Shown here one piece after another: positions 47,901 to 59,174 of a stretch of DNA of 64,000 nucleotides. Position numbers and translations under genes: made by a program. The stretch spans positions 204,887,902 through 204,951,901 of the forward strand of contig CM051459.1 of NCBI GenBank assembly GCA_028095005.1, read 5' to 3'. The stretch is from Rhynchospora pubera (taxonomy: Eukaryota; Streptophyta; Magnoliopsida; Poales; Cyperaceae). The notes beneath the pieces were generated by a model. The model did not search any database. It was not told where the DNA came from and saw only the letters and a list, made by a program, of their open reading frames with translations. Numbering within the stretch: position 1 is the first letter of the stretch; each line of letters begins with the position of its first letter.

Positions 47901-48186
47901 GGAAGGTACAGGAGGGGCGTGGCTCGCCATCGGAAAGAGGGAGTGCGGATCCACTGCGCCGATGAAAGAGAAAGGGGCCAGGAATGAGATAAGAGGAGCC
48001 CCAGAAAGAACTCATGAGGGTAAGGAGACACACAATCAGGCAAAGAGAATGACGAACAGAAAATCAGAAGATCCCCCAGCGAAAAGCATAGGTGGGAAAC
48101 GGACGAAGGAGATGCGATGGATCGGCGCAGAGGAGAAAACGAAGGGCTCAGATAATTGAACAGTAACTTCCCGAATTGAAATTGAA
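41912..48186 (-). mobile_element. Helitron-like element B, non-autonomous
   Basis: The 3' end on the - strand is the hairpin ATCGCGC-GAA-GCGCGAT (41923-41939), then GCGATAG and CTAG (41912-41915), followed by host T. The 5' end near 48186 shares TTCAATTTCAA, GAAGTTACTGTTC and ATCTGAGCCCTTCGT with Helitron A. The body is about 6.3 kb, without Rep/helicase. The first 1.7 kb from the 5' end (46450-48160) is strongly purine-rich on the + strand, with exon-like GC content at 47690-47960. The remainder looks like intron or UTR-like DNA with several small duplications, such as GCATGAGATAAAGGCAAAC near 46138 and 46189. It may carry captured host gene pieces; none was recognised. Confidence 0.6.
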
Positions 48187-49471
48187 GTATTTTAGATGTT
48201 CAGTAAAGTTATTCAATTGAATTTTAGACTCGTGATTCTTTTATCACTCAAGGTGTATTATTTTTTGTTACTAGATAGAAGCTCGTTTTCAATAGGATGA
48301 GAATTTATTGGTAATGAATTAGTTTGACAATTTCCACGACTGCGATAATTTTAAAACCCTACACTTTGAATGCGATACTATTTGCACATCATATACCAAG
48401 AATATCTCAATTTTAGTGCAAAATCATTATTTTTTAAATGAGTATGTACAAAAAGTAGCAGTTAACATGGATTTTGATGGAATAGAATATGACTTTATAC
48501 ATGCATGGAATTTAACACACAATCAGTTCATAAATTCTAACAACATACCAAGCTATATTCTTTTTAAATTACAAAAGTTATCGACTTAATTTTAAATTAT
48601 TATCAAGATTAATTTTTAAGAGATTATTGTTTAGCCGCCCAAGTGAAGATTACCAAGGTAAGATGTTAAAAGATTTCCAACTCTAAAAACTAACATTCCA
48701 AGTAACGTATAGAACTTCGGGGAGTCATAATTTCTCCATTGATCACTTTATGAGTCCATATCTAACACGATACTGACGCTTCTAAAATTATTGCTTCATC
48801 ATGTCATCATCCTATTAATTAGTACTGTAAACATGACATCAAGAGCATATTGTATCATCGCGTGTCAAACATTTATATCCGTGCTAGAAAAGCTATTCAT
48901 AGCACAAATTCAACATGCATTATTATCTGAGTCAATGCAATGTTTAGAGGTTTTAAATGAGATAAAAACAATTACATAACACATTTGTATAAATCTGTTG
49001 ATTTTCCATGCGGTTTGATCTTTTAATAACATGACTTCAAATTGCATGATCTCTTATGTAAAACTATAAACCTAGTTTCGTAAAAATGTGATACTTCGAA
49101 ATGATTTTACTTGCAAATTTTATAGTATAAATAAGCAGTATTTAGTACCCGAAATAGTACAACGGCACCAAAGTTACTCAGCACACAGTTCGTTCTTCCG
49201 ATAAAACAGGTCAATGTAAACATTGGGCCATGTCCTCGGTAATGAGTTCTTATCATTGTTGGGTCGCAAAATGCGCACATGACCGGAATAATCTAAATTT
49301 CTCGGCCTGATAAATTAGTTCAGATCCGACATTAAAAACTCCACAATAAATATTCACACACAAAAAAAAAAAATGAGACAAGCAACATATACATTTTATT
49401 TTTAATTTCTTTCTTTCAAACTTCCTGTGACCTACAGAACACAATGGACTTGCATAGAAATAGAAATGGTT
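48187..49471. other. Intergenic spacer; right part is probably OMA1 3' UTR
   Basis: AT-rich DNA without a convincing ORF. The last 100-300 bases before 49472 are likely 3' UTR of the - strand OMA1 gene. Nothing else recognised. Confidence 0.45.
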
Positions 49472-52400
49472 TTAGAGGAAACCCATCACGCCACAACCTG
49501 CCACAGCTTCCCTATACAACTCGAGAGCCTCTTCCATGACCTCAGCTCGGGATAACATCTCTGCTCTCTTCTTGCTTGATGGATGAGTTGATAGATAGTT
49601 GTGCAGATCCGAGTCTCCAGTGATCTTCCCCAATTTCTCGTACACGAGTGGGGCCACTCGTGGATCAAATCCGGCAGAGGCCATCAGAAGAAGCCCGATG
49701 TGATCGGCTTCTATTTCCATTCTACATGACAAGTTTGTGTAAAATGACATATTATTGGGCCATTGCAATGGTATCTTATCCAGGCAGTAAAGGTAGGATA
49801 TATGATTTAGGTCAATTCTCATTTGATCTATGATATTGGATTTTGATACTTTCGATTTTGATGGGTCCCAACTATGTTCATCTATTCATTGTTCAAGCCC
49901 TTTGTCACATGTTTAGTTTCATGGCAATCGACAAGGTATTGAATTAGAATTTATCTTGCCAGGACAAGTTACTGGGGCAAGCCATAACAATCAGAAATGT
50001 GTTACCAACTAATGTCAACTGAAAGCTTACTTCCTAGAAAAAGGAAGCCTGAGGAGAAGATTGGACATGACATTAATAATGTCTGGCATGAAAACAAACT
50101 GCAATATAATAAGCTGCAACACAGCAAACCACAAGTTCTTTGTAATCATCTCAGCAGAATGTCTTGCAATGGCATGTCCAACCTGTTTGGGGAGATCACA
50201 AGCCAGAGAAAATTGCATTAAAAACGGGTTTTCGGGCATAGATAATTTCTAAATGGGTTTTTGGGCTTAGATAATTCCAAATGGGTCACTTGTACAGCAC
50301 AATTTGATTTTCATAATTTCCTTACTTGGGCTTAGATAATTTCCAAATGAGTTTTTGGTCCCGAAATTTTGGATAATAATATTAAAATAATATAATCCAA
50401 TAAAATTAATATCAATATAATCAGTTTAATATAAATAGTATCGTAAGATCGGAATCCTGGATTCCGAACGTTAGATCGGATTCTCAGATTCCGATCTAAC
50501 GTTAGATCGGATTCTGGGATTCCGATCTAACGTTAGATCGGAATCCTGGATTCCGAACAGTGCTGTAACTGCTCAATTTTGTCGTTTTTCATGGTTTTAT
50601 TGTACTTCTATCATAAAAATTAATTAAATATATAAAATTTTAATATTAAAATAATATATTATGAAATTTTAGTAATATATTTTGAAGATAAAATAATAAA
50701 TTAATATATTTTATTTTACTTCTATTTATAAACATTAATTAAATATATAAAATTTTAATATTAAATTAATATATTATAAAATTAATATATTATAAAATTA
50801 ATATATTAAAAATTAATTAAATAAAATTATTTAATAATTTGACTTAATTTAATGTAATAAAATCTTATTTAGTTGTTTGAAGTAATTAATTTAATTTGAT
50901 TGAGCTATTATTTTTTTAACTACTTTAATTTAATTTACAAAACAATATAAATTATAAATTTAATTTTACAATTTTAATTAAAATATAATTATTAATTTAC
51001 TTAAATTGAAAACAGTAAAAAATAATATAATATATATTGAGCTATTATTTTTTTAACTATTTTTTTAATTAATGAATATGATAATTAATGAATATGATAA
51101 TTTATTAATAAATCAATTTTAATTACAAAAAATATAATATATATATTTAAATTTTAATTTATTAATTAATATAATTAAAATATTTATAATAAATATTATT
51201 AAATTAATAAAATAAATAACAGTAAAAAGGGAAAAAGACCAAAAACTGATTTGATTGGGCGGTGGATTCCTGACATGCTTAGATCGGAATCCTGGATTCC
51301 GACCTAAGCTTAGATCGGAATCTGAGAATCCGATCTAATCTTAGATCGGAATCCAAGATTCCGATCTAAGCAATAAGTTGAGCACACTGCGGCAAATTAT
51401 TTGATTTGATCGGGAATTGACGTGAACTTTTAAATCTGTTTGCTAATATCGGAATCTCAAATTCCGATCTTATCACTATAAATAGTTGGTCGTTATCACA
51501 ATCTTAATATCATCTATCTTTTCCAATTAATTCTTAGTCATATAGAAATGTATTCAATTAGTGTTTTTGTCAATCAATCTCCCTTTAATCCAGCAAATAA
51601 TTTTCGTTTTGATGTTTTTCCACAAACTGATTATGAATCTATTAAACAAATAATTTTGTCCTCATTGGGAATTTATCAAGGTGAGTTCAATTTGAGAATT
51701 GTTTCGCGTTTCAACGTAATTATGGACGGAAGGTTTCAACAAATTATTTTGCCGGTGAACTCTCAAAATGAATGGCGATACGTTCAACACGAGTGCTTTG
51801 AGGCAAGGCGACTTGATGGTCTAGAAATGCATGTCGATTTACTTCCGGCACAAGGTAAATTTAATTTTGAATTTAATTATGTGACATTTATTTTTGGAAT
51901 AATAGAATTATTTGCTTAGATATATATATTTATATTAATATTAACTATGAAAATAATAATTATAGAATAATAATTAAAATCATATTAAAATCATATTAAC
52001 TATAGAATAATAATAACTATGAAAATGCGATTTAATAATATTAACTATGCATAAAAACATAAATAAGAACAATTTCTAGAAATGGCTTTTAATAAGAACA
52101 ATTATAACACATTTTTGTACAACTATCCAAATTGTACAATTTTTGTACAATGATTATAACAACTATCCAAATTGTACAATTTTTGTATGTGATTATAACA
52201 CATTTTTTTTATTATAATTAGGTGGTTATTATAATTATAATTATAATGAACAACAAAATTATGAGGAAGAAGAACACCAACAACCAAATGCAACCAATCA
52301 AGATGAAGAGAATGAAACCATTACATTAGATTGGGATCCTTGGGACCCTAACAGTATAGATCCTCGTGATAGTACACTTCAGGAAGAAGAAGGTACATAC

Positions 52401-55400
52401 TACGAGTCTCACACCGGTCAAGGCACTTGGGAACATGGTGGTAGTAGTAGGCAAGAACATGGTGGTAGTAGTAGTAGTAGGCACGGCCGGCCACAACAAG
52501 AAGAAGATGTCGTTCAAGTAAACGAAGAAAACGAAGAAGAAACACGTCGACTCGATGATTTATACGACCGAGGTCCCGGTTTTCAGTCAGACTATGCAAC
52601 AGGTGAGGACTTTAGTGATGAAGAAGTGGACTTATTTGAGTCAGAGGGAATCGATGGTGGACCCCAATCAAACGTGAACCCCAATCACCAGTATTACCTT
52701 ACAGGAAGGACAGAAACATACCATCCCGTAGGGCAATTTCTAGATATTTCTGAGTATAGAAATTCCGTACCTCAACCGTCTCAACCTCATGGATCAGGGC
52801 CATTAGCAGAAGGGACAATTTTTTTCTCGAAAGAGCAACTCATAGGAGAGTGTCAAAAATACTCATTACGTTTAAATGTACAACATAAAACCACTGCTAG
52901 TTCTCCAAAAAAATTAATATTGAACTGTAAGGAATATGGTTGTAAGTGGCGTATGTATGCCCGTACAGAAAGAGAAGGCAAATTTTGGAAGATAATAACG
53001 AATGAACACGAGCATACATGCGTGAGGAGGGCCGGAGACTTCACACATGATAATTTAACGGCTGAGGTTATCGCCAACTGTATTACAAATGCAGTAAAGA
53101 GAGATGTCGGTATTTCCTTACCCGACGTTAAATCTCTACTGGAGAAAGAATACCCGAATGTGGTGCCCACTTATAACAAGATTTGGCGGGGACGAGAAAG
53201 AGCAATCGAACATCTTTTTGGTTCATGGGAAGATTCGTACAACAAACTACCGAGTCTTTTATTGGCTATACAGAGGACGACACTCGGCACGCAGATAAAG
53301 TGGTTGTTTAAAAGCGTAGGTGATCCGAACAGAGCTATGTTCGAAGCAGCAGCATGGGCATTCGGGCCTTGTATCGCGGCGGTTCCGTATATTAGGCCCG
53401 TGATTAGCATTGATGCCTCTTTCTTATCAGGTCGCTATAAGGGTAAATTCTTAGCGGCTTGCGGTTACGATCCTGAGCAACGGCTTGTTCCGTTAGCATT
53501 TGCTTTAGTGAGAACGGAGGATGAAGCTTGCTGGGGTTGGTTCATGAAATTTCTAAGGGAACAAGTGGTGGGACCAAAAAAATTTTGTGTTGTCTCAGAC
53601 CGTCATTGGGGAATAAGGAACATGTTTAAAAGACCACAGTACGGATGGCAAGAAAGTGCGGAGCCTGCATTGGCCGTACATCGGTATTGTATGCAACATT
53701 TATGTGAAAATGTGTACAAGGTTTCTGGTAAAGACAAAGGTATACCACACAAATTTAGAAATAAGTTGGCTAACAAGAAAAAGAAACGGCCATTCATGAA
53801 AATGTGGGAGGAACTCCGAGTGACAAACCCTGAAGTTATTGATTATCTTAAGAAGTGTGGTAAAGAAAACGAGACAGATACCAATGAGCGAATGAGACCA
53901 GAGAGATGGGCACAAACTTTTGACACTGGTGCACGTTGGGGTCTTATGACTAGTAACGGATCTGAAAGTCTAAATAGCCGGTACAAGGTTGAGAGAAGAC
54001 TCCCAGTTGTTGGACTCGTAGAAGGCACTTGGTACAAGACTGTGCAGTGGTTTAATGAAAGGAAGCAAATAGCATTGGGAAGACAGGCAGATGGAGAACG
54101 GTGGTCAAAAGAGGTGCAATTAAAAGTCATGAAACATACTCTTAAAGCGGGTAAGCATTGATATTTTAATATTTACTAAAAATTAACCTTCATTTATATT
54201 TACATTTTTTTTTATATATTTTAATAATTACAGCGCTGATGACTGTGGTAACCATTGATATTGAACGTGGAGAGTTCGAAGTACAGGTGCCCAACGAGAA
54301 AGATTTCCCTGGAAGAACGTGGAAGTACAAAGTTCTCATCAACCGCAATTATCAACCGGAAGATCCTCAACTACCGACCAGGCGTGTGACGTGCAAATGT
54401 CAAAAACCTCAACTGACCGGAATACCATGTGCTCATGTTGTTGCCATATGCGGTACATATAGATGGGAAGTAGATGAATTTATAGACCCACTATATAGTA
54501 CAGAGAACATGGTTAAAATATGGTCATCAAGTGACTTCCACTGCTATGAAGACGAAGAGAACTGGCCTCGCTACGATGGACCTGTGGTGTTCCCTGATAA
54601 GAATATGATTAATCGGGGGGCGGCGAAAGAAGGACCGTGATTGGATGTGGATGGATGCAATGCGAAATAATAAAAATAAAAAAAGAAGAACCACAGAGGA
54701 CAACAACCCACAACCACCTATCTCTTTGGAGGAACTTCAATCTGGTAGGCGTGCCAACACGCATAGACGAACAAGTACAAGGAATAGAGCTCCGCCTTCA
54801 ACAGGTAACCGAGGTGAAAGTTCTTTTTCCAGGGAGCCAGTTCAACCTGGCCGAAGTTCTGTTAGCGTAGATCCACGAACTCAAAGTCGTATTAGTCTTG
54901 GTATAGGAGGAAATGAACCACGCCGAAATTCCATTAGCGTGGATCCACGCTCAAGTTCTGCTAGGTATGTCACAAGTCAGGGGACATCAATTACAAGGGA
55001 TAGTCAAGGAGCATCGAGTAGCAGAGCACAAACCGGAATACGTGGTGGAATTTTACGTCTTGGCGCAAGAATAACTAATTTTGCAAGAGGAGGAAGAAAA
55101 TAATTGTAATTTTTGTGGTGATAATGTAATATTTAGTTGAATTGTACTTTTAATTAATGTGATAATGTAATAATTGTAATATTCGTAATACTACGTTGAA
55201 TCCAGAGCTGTTTTATCAATTGAAAGTGTGACTATCTTCATCCTTTGTCATTTTTATTTTGAACAAATGGTACGCCTAAAAATTTTGAAATTTAAGTTTA
55301 GGAAAATAGGTCCGCCAATTAACAGCTCAGTATTTTTGATACAATTTTTCAGAGCGTATTTCATATTTTTCTAGCGCCAAACTTTTCGAATCCAACGCTG

Positions 55401-57152
55401 TTTTTTCACTTGAAAGTGTGACTATCTTCATCCTTTGTCATTTTTGTTTTGAACAAATGGTACGCCTAAAAATTTTGAAATTTAAGTTTAGAAAAATTGG
55501 TCCGCCAATTAACAGCTTAGTATTTTTGTTAGAATTTTTCAGAGCGTATTTCCTATTTTTCTAGCGCCAAACTTTTCGAATCCGGAGCTGTTTTTTCAGT
55601 TCTAATTTTTCTCATATTTAATTATCAAAATCTTAATTATTAAAAGCAAAAAAAAATAATTACACATAAATTTTCATATGAATTTTTCTTATTTTTCCGT
55701 ATTTTTAAAATAATTTTACAATTTATTATCTATTTTTCTAATTAATTAAGTAGTTAATAAACAAATAAAAAGACAACAAAAAAAATCTAATATAATTAAT
55801 AAATTAGATATAATTTTAAATTTTATTTTTCCTCATTTTTTCCGATTTTTTAAATATTTTTGGAATATTTTATTTATTTTTTTATTTAATTAACTAAATT
55901 AAAAACTAATAAACTAAATAAATAAATAATAAAATAAAATAAAAAAAAATTAAACTTACTGTGCTCGCGCGCGGAAAGGAGGTCCGGAGCTGAGTTATAT
56001 CGTAAACGTTAGATCGGAATCCAGGATTCCGATCTAACGTTAGATCGGAATCCCAGAATCCGATCTAACGTTAGATCGGAATCTGAGAATCCGATCTAAC
56101 GTTCGGAATCCTGGATTCCGATCTTACGATACTATTTATATTAAATTGATTAAATTGATATTAATTTTATTGGATTATATTATTTTAATATTATTTTACA
56201 AAATTTCGGTTTTTGGTCTTAGGTCGTGATGTTCTCTGTTACCTCTGATTTTATCAGCTCCAGAATCCCAACTATTCTTCAAATAGAGGTTTATTTCTGT
56301 TAATAGGACTAAGAACAAGAAAAGACATTTTGGATATACCTCATGACCGAGCACAGTAGCAATCTCTTCATCAGTTCTAAAATGGTCAAGAAGCCCAGTA
56401 AACACCACAATCTTACCGCCAGGCAAACAAAAAGCATTTACCATTTTATCCCTGACCACTAGCACTTCCCATTTCAACCCCTCCATGTGCCGCAACTCAG
56501 GCGGGGTACCGCCGGTCATCATATCCTTACCTCTGCTATCTAGGACCCACTTGTCATCCATCAATTCTTCATCCTCATGAGGCCATTTCATATGTTCCTC
56601 TTTGTTACCATTTTCCAATGCACGTATTGCCTCAGAAGACCTTTTCAGATCAAAATCTTGAACAGACGGATCATGAGAAGAATACTCGATGCTATTCCAA
56701 TGTGGCTCGTAATGGTGAAGCCCGCGTTGTAAAGCATTGATTATTTCATTTGAGATGAGACGCGCTAGAACACTGTCTGGATGAATTGGAGGGAGGATCT
56801 TATTATGCAGAGCATTTTTCAACTGGTTGAATTGGGCTTCGCCGAGTTGCCGCTCGACCGAAGGGGAGATCAGCACAAAGTGCCGGCGCTTAGTGTAGGG
56901 GACGGTTTCTAGGTTACCATAATATATAGAGGCACCCGCGGCGCCAGAAACAAGAACTACCACGACAACATTACGCAGGTTGTGGTACCACCTCGGCCGG
57001 CGACGGAATTGGTGGTATTGAGTTTTTGGTGGTGGATAAAGAACATAATAACTGGACTTGCGAGTTTGCTTGATTGGAGGGAAGGTTGGGTTTGAAATGC
57101 ACCGGGAGAGGAGGGAGGAAAGAGGAGATCTAGCTTTGCGCAAGAAATTCAT
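49472..57152 (-). CDS. OMA1: OMA1-type mitochondrial M48 metalloendopeptidase
   Basis: OMA1 is a zinc protease of the inner mitochondrial membrane involved in quality control and stress-induced processing. Exons on the - strand: 56340-57152, 50031-50182 and 49472-49721. Together they give 404 residues, near the 440 or so of plant OMA1. An Arg-rich N-terminus looks like a mitochondrial presequence; a transmembrane helix lies at about 58-78 (VVVVVLVSGAAGASIYYG). The gluzincin motif HEVGH (270-274) is created by splicing exon 1 to exon 2, and the third ligand lies in EIEAD (324-328) after a hydrophobic segment. The C-terminus has LSTHPSSKKRAEML, as in the family. Intron 1 is 6.16 kb because a 5.85 kb Mutator-like element sits in it in the opposite orientation; without it the intron would be about 300 bp. 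Splice signals look intact. Confidence 0.92.
50442..50562. repeat. Left palindrome array of the MULE
   Basis: Three to four palindromes of the form GATCGGAATC-(2-4)-GATTCCGATC are joined by TAACGTTA. Variants are GGAATCCTGGATTCC and GGATTCTCAGATTCC. This is part of the left terminal inverted repeat and mirrors 55998-56130. Confidence 0.88.
51278..51475. repeat. Internal palindrome array upstream of the transposase promoter
   Basis: Three palindromes at 51278-51370 (TTAGATCGGAATC...GATTCCGATCTAA) and one at 51447-51475 (TATCGGAATCTCAAATTCCG followed by ATCTTAT). The last one abuts the TATA box at 51478. The motif is the same as in both transposon ends, although this array lies about 900 bp inside. 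Confidence 0.85.
51478..51485 (+). promoter_or_regulatory. TATA box of the MULE transposase
   Basis: TATAAATA, 63-70 bases before the transposase ATG at 51548 and right after the palindrome at 51447-51475. The spacing leaves a leader of about 35-40 bases. Confidence 0.65.
51548..55103 (+). CDS. MuDR-type transposase with SWIM zinc finger, frameshifted near its 3' end
   Basis: Exons are 51548-51854, 52222-54150 and 54234-54640. As read, they give 880 residues ending in a stop at 54638-54640. The order is: N-terminal beta-rich region (exon 1), acidic Gln/Glu-rich linker, Mutator DNA-binding domain with the zinc pattern NCKEYGCKWRMYA...HEHTC, then the MULE DDE domain with ISIDASFLSGRYKG (first Asp at 53412) and CVVSDRHWGI (second Asp at 53598), then a SWIM finger CKCQ-x7-PCAH. 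Past the stop a second frame stays open to 55103, and its Lys/Arg- and Ser-rich content matches the basic tail usual in these proteins. The break falls in the G6 run at 54615-54620, so a single extra G is the likely cause. Function: cut-and-paste transposition in the nucleus. Confidence 0.9.
55200..55600. repeat. 190 bp tandem duplication downstream of the transposase
   Basis: A unit beginning TCCAGAGCTGTTTTATCA at 55201 recurs at 55391 and partly at 55581, a period of 190. Marker GAAAGTGTGACTATCTTCAT is at 55222 and 55412. Copies differ by a few bases. It lies in the 3' non-coding part of the MULE. Confidence 0.88.
55998..56130. repeat. Right palindrome array of the MULE
   Basis: Four GATCGGAATC/GATTCCGATC palindromes joined by TAACGTTA, mirroring 50442-50562 in inverse orientation. 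It forms the inner part of the right terminal inverted repeat. Confidence 0.88.
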
Positions 57153-58778
57153 TGAAGAAATTGCGTGGAATTAGGATTGCTGCATAATTAAATTACAAAA
57201 AACCTGAGTAAAGCTAGCTGGGTACAAGAGTTGGAGAAGGTAATAGAAGGACCGCTCAAGAGCAGTAGAAGGTGCTAGCATTTTCGTTTCTATGGATTGG
57301 GAAATTGCCTTGCAAAACACGGTCTGCCACGTCACGAGGGACGAAAGAGACAATGAGGTTGGTTAATGATCAACAGTACTGGTCTCTAATCATGAAACAT
57401 AGCATTACAATGTATCATAAATTATCGAAAATGATTTAATGTAAGAAAATTGAAAACTTGGATTACAGGTAATTTTCCCAACTTCGTGTAATAATTAATT
57501 AGTTTTCTCAAAATAAAAAAAAACCTATTTAGACTTTTCTGTGACATGCTCTAATTTTAAAACCAACTTGTTGGCATCATAAAGCCTAGAAAGCTCTCAC
57601 AAACCGAAGAAATCATCGACTGGGTGTGTTTAGATAGGCCGGGAATAGAGAATAGGAATAAGAAATTTCGGTTTGCGTGTTTATTCTTATTTTTGTGCAA
57701 TCCAAACAACTCAAAAATAAGGAATCAGGGCCCTTATTCCTATACTAACAAAACCATGGTATAAGAATAAAAAATAAGAATAAGCACGCAAACCGAAATT
57801 CCTTATTCTTATTACCTATTCCCGACTTATTCCGTTGCATCCAAACACACCTATAGATGGCAAAGTATAATTGAAACAAAACGGAATCTGGATTGTTCTT
57901 CTCAACACGTGCCAACACAAAGGGATCAAATATGGCATAAACTCACACAAGTTCTTCTAGACCTCCAAGTTTCATGTATTTAAATATTTTATTTCGTAAT
58001 TATAAGAAAGCTACCCAATCCTGCCCTTAACCAAGTAAATCAATTCAAACTAGCAATTTCCAGGGAACAATCAACGACATGGCTCTCTAAGAAGTCATAA
58101 TGGCAAAACAAAACATACAAAAACAAACATAATAATGGCATAAGGGCCAGATAATAATAAAATTAAATCACAACTTCACACAGGAATCATCAAAAGATTT
58201 CAGCAATACTTGGGAAGGAAACCTTCAAAGGGAACTTTCACCAAACATTTCTGTGACATTTAATTGATTTGGGAATTACAATCCTAAATAAATGAATGTC
58301 CAACTCGTTATAACCACACCTCAGTACTGCAAAATTATGACGAAGGCGTTACCATTTGAACAAGGGAGAGTAAAATTTTATAGATATTTTGTTTTATTTT
58401 TTCTTGCTATTAAACTTGAGATGACTGAAAACATCACATTCAATAATTTAGGTTTAAAATCCTTCTTCCTCCTGTGAAATTAACAAATTATTTCATCCAA
58501 TTGTTGGTATTTCAAACAAAAACACACAAATCAAAACCGGAACTTGAATCCATCTTTACTAAACCATAATAATGATATAGAAATAGAACAGAACCACAGG
58601 TCCCATCTCTAACCAAATCGTTTTAACCCAACACTAACAACCCAAAATCCAGATCCAAACCCTAAATCAAAAAACACCATAAAAACAAAAGAAATTCAAA
58701 AGTAAACCAGATAACCTACAGAGAGATCCGCCACATGAAGCACCAGATCGATCTAGGCGTGAAATCTCAATTTCAATC
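57153..58778. other. OMA1 upstream region, MITE and BAP31-like 3' UTR
   Basis: 57153-57400 probably holds the OMA1 promoter and leader (- strand). A MITE occupies 57623-57851. The 200-300 bases before 58779 are likely 3' UTR of the BAP31-like gene. No further gene seen. Confidence 0.45.
57623..57851. mobile_element. Palindromic MITE, 229 bp
   Basis: The left end GGTGTGTTTAGATAGGCC pairs with the right end read in reverse, GGTGTGTTTGGATGCAAC. The pairing continues through GGGAATAG and the long stretch AATAAGAAATTTCGGTTTGCG / CGCAAACCGAAATTCCTTATT, so the whole element can fold into a near-complete hairpin. TSD not clear. Probably Tourist/PIF-like. Confidence 0.7.
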
Positions 58779-59174
58779 TCAATCGTCGCGCTTGAGCTTG
58801 TTGAGGCGCTGGTTGAGTTGCTCGATCTTGACAACGAGAGACGTGACAGTGAAGAGAAGCCAGTAGAGGAGAAGCGCAGCGGCGATCAAGAGCGCGTTTC
58901 TCTGGCTCTTCATGATGGATTTCTGGTGGCGGAGGTGCTCCGACGGAGTGCACGCGTGCTCTTCGTTGCAAGTGGGACGCGTCTCGTACTTCCAGTAGAT
59001 ATCCATGAGGAGAAAGAGGCAAAAGGGGACCACGGAAAGCATCGGCTTGAGCGCGCCTCGCACGACGGAGACGAGGCCGCGTCGGAGCCCGTCGAGGCCC
59101 GGGAGCGTGAGGAAGAGGAGCATGATCGCCTCCGCTCCCGCCGCGTAGCCTAGCACAACCCATTCGAGCGCCAT
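58779..59174 (-). CDS. BAP29/BAP31-like ER membrane protein
   Basis: A single exon of 131 residues, the usual length of the short plant BAP31-like proteins. In this family, proteins span the ER membrane and act in sorting and export of membrane proteins; the plant role is poorly known. Visible segments: an N-terminal hydrophobic helix (WVVLGYAAGAEAIMLLFLTL), a second (about 40-60, PMLSVVPFCLFLLMDIYW), a loop with the family-typical DIYWKYETR, a two-cysteine stretch CNEEHAC, then KSIMKSQRNALLIAAALLLYW as the third helix and a short charged coiled-coil tail (VVKIEQLNQRLNKLKRDD). Related proteins have the same start MALxW, which supports the ATG at 59174. No intron is needed. Overlapping ORFs on both strands are shadows of this GC-rich exon. 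Confidence 0.88.
   Translation of the reverse strand: MALEWVVLGYAAGAEAIMLLFLTLPGLDGLRRGLVSVVRGALKPMLSVVPFCLFLLMDIYWKYETRPTCNEEHACTPSEHLRHQKSIMKSQRNALLIAAALLLYWLLFTVTSLVVKIEQLNQRLNKLKRDD

Larger units (their letters stand above)
50352..56218 (+). mobile_element. Autonomous-type Mutator-like transposon (MULE) in OMA1 intron 1
   Basis: The body at 50361-56209 (5849 bp) is flanked by the perfect 9 bp duplication TTTTTGGTC (50352-50360 and 56210-56218). The ends CCGAAATTTTG are inverted, and the inverted similarity continues for at least 170 bp through ATAATATAATCCAATAAAAT and TATAAATAGTATCGTAAGAT into a palindrome array. It encodes a three-exon transposase on the + strand (51548-55103). The TIRs are nearly identical by eye, which implies recent activity. 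It lies antisense to OMA1. Confidence 0.93.

Noticed and set aside
46453..48043. Several long overlapping ORFs on the - strand (up to 190 codons).
   Set aside because: Open frames occur in all three frames at once in strongly T/C-rich DNA, with Phe/Leu/Ser-rich translations and no motif. This is the pattern of biased composition, not of a gene.
52853..54130. ORFs antisense to the MULE transposase.
   Set aside because: They are shadows of the transposase exon; the sense frame has all the family motifs.
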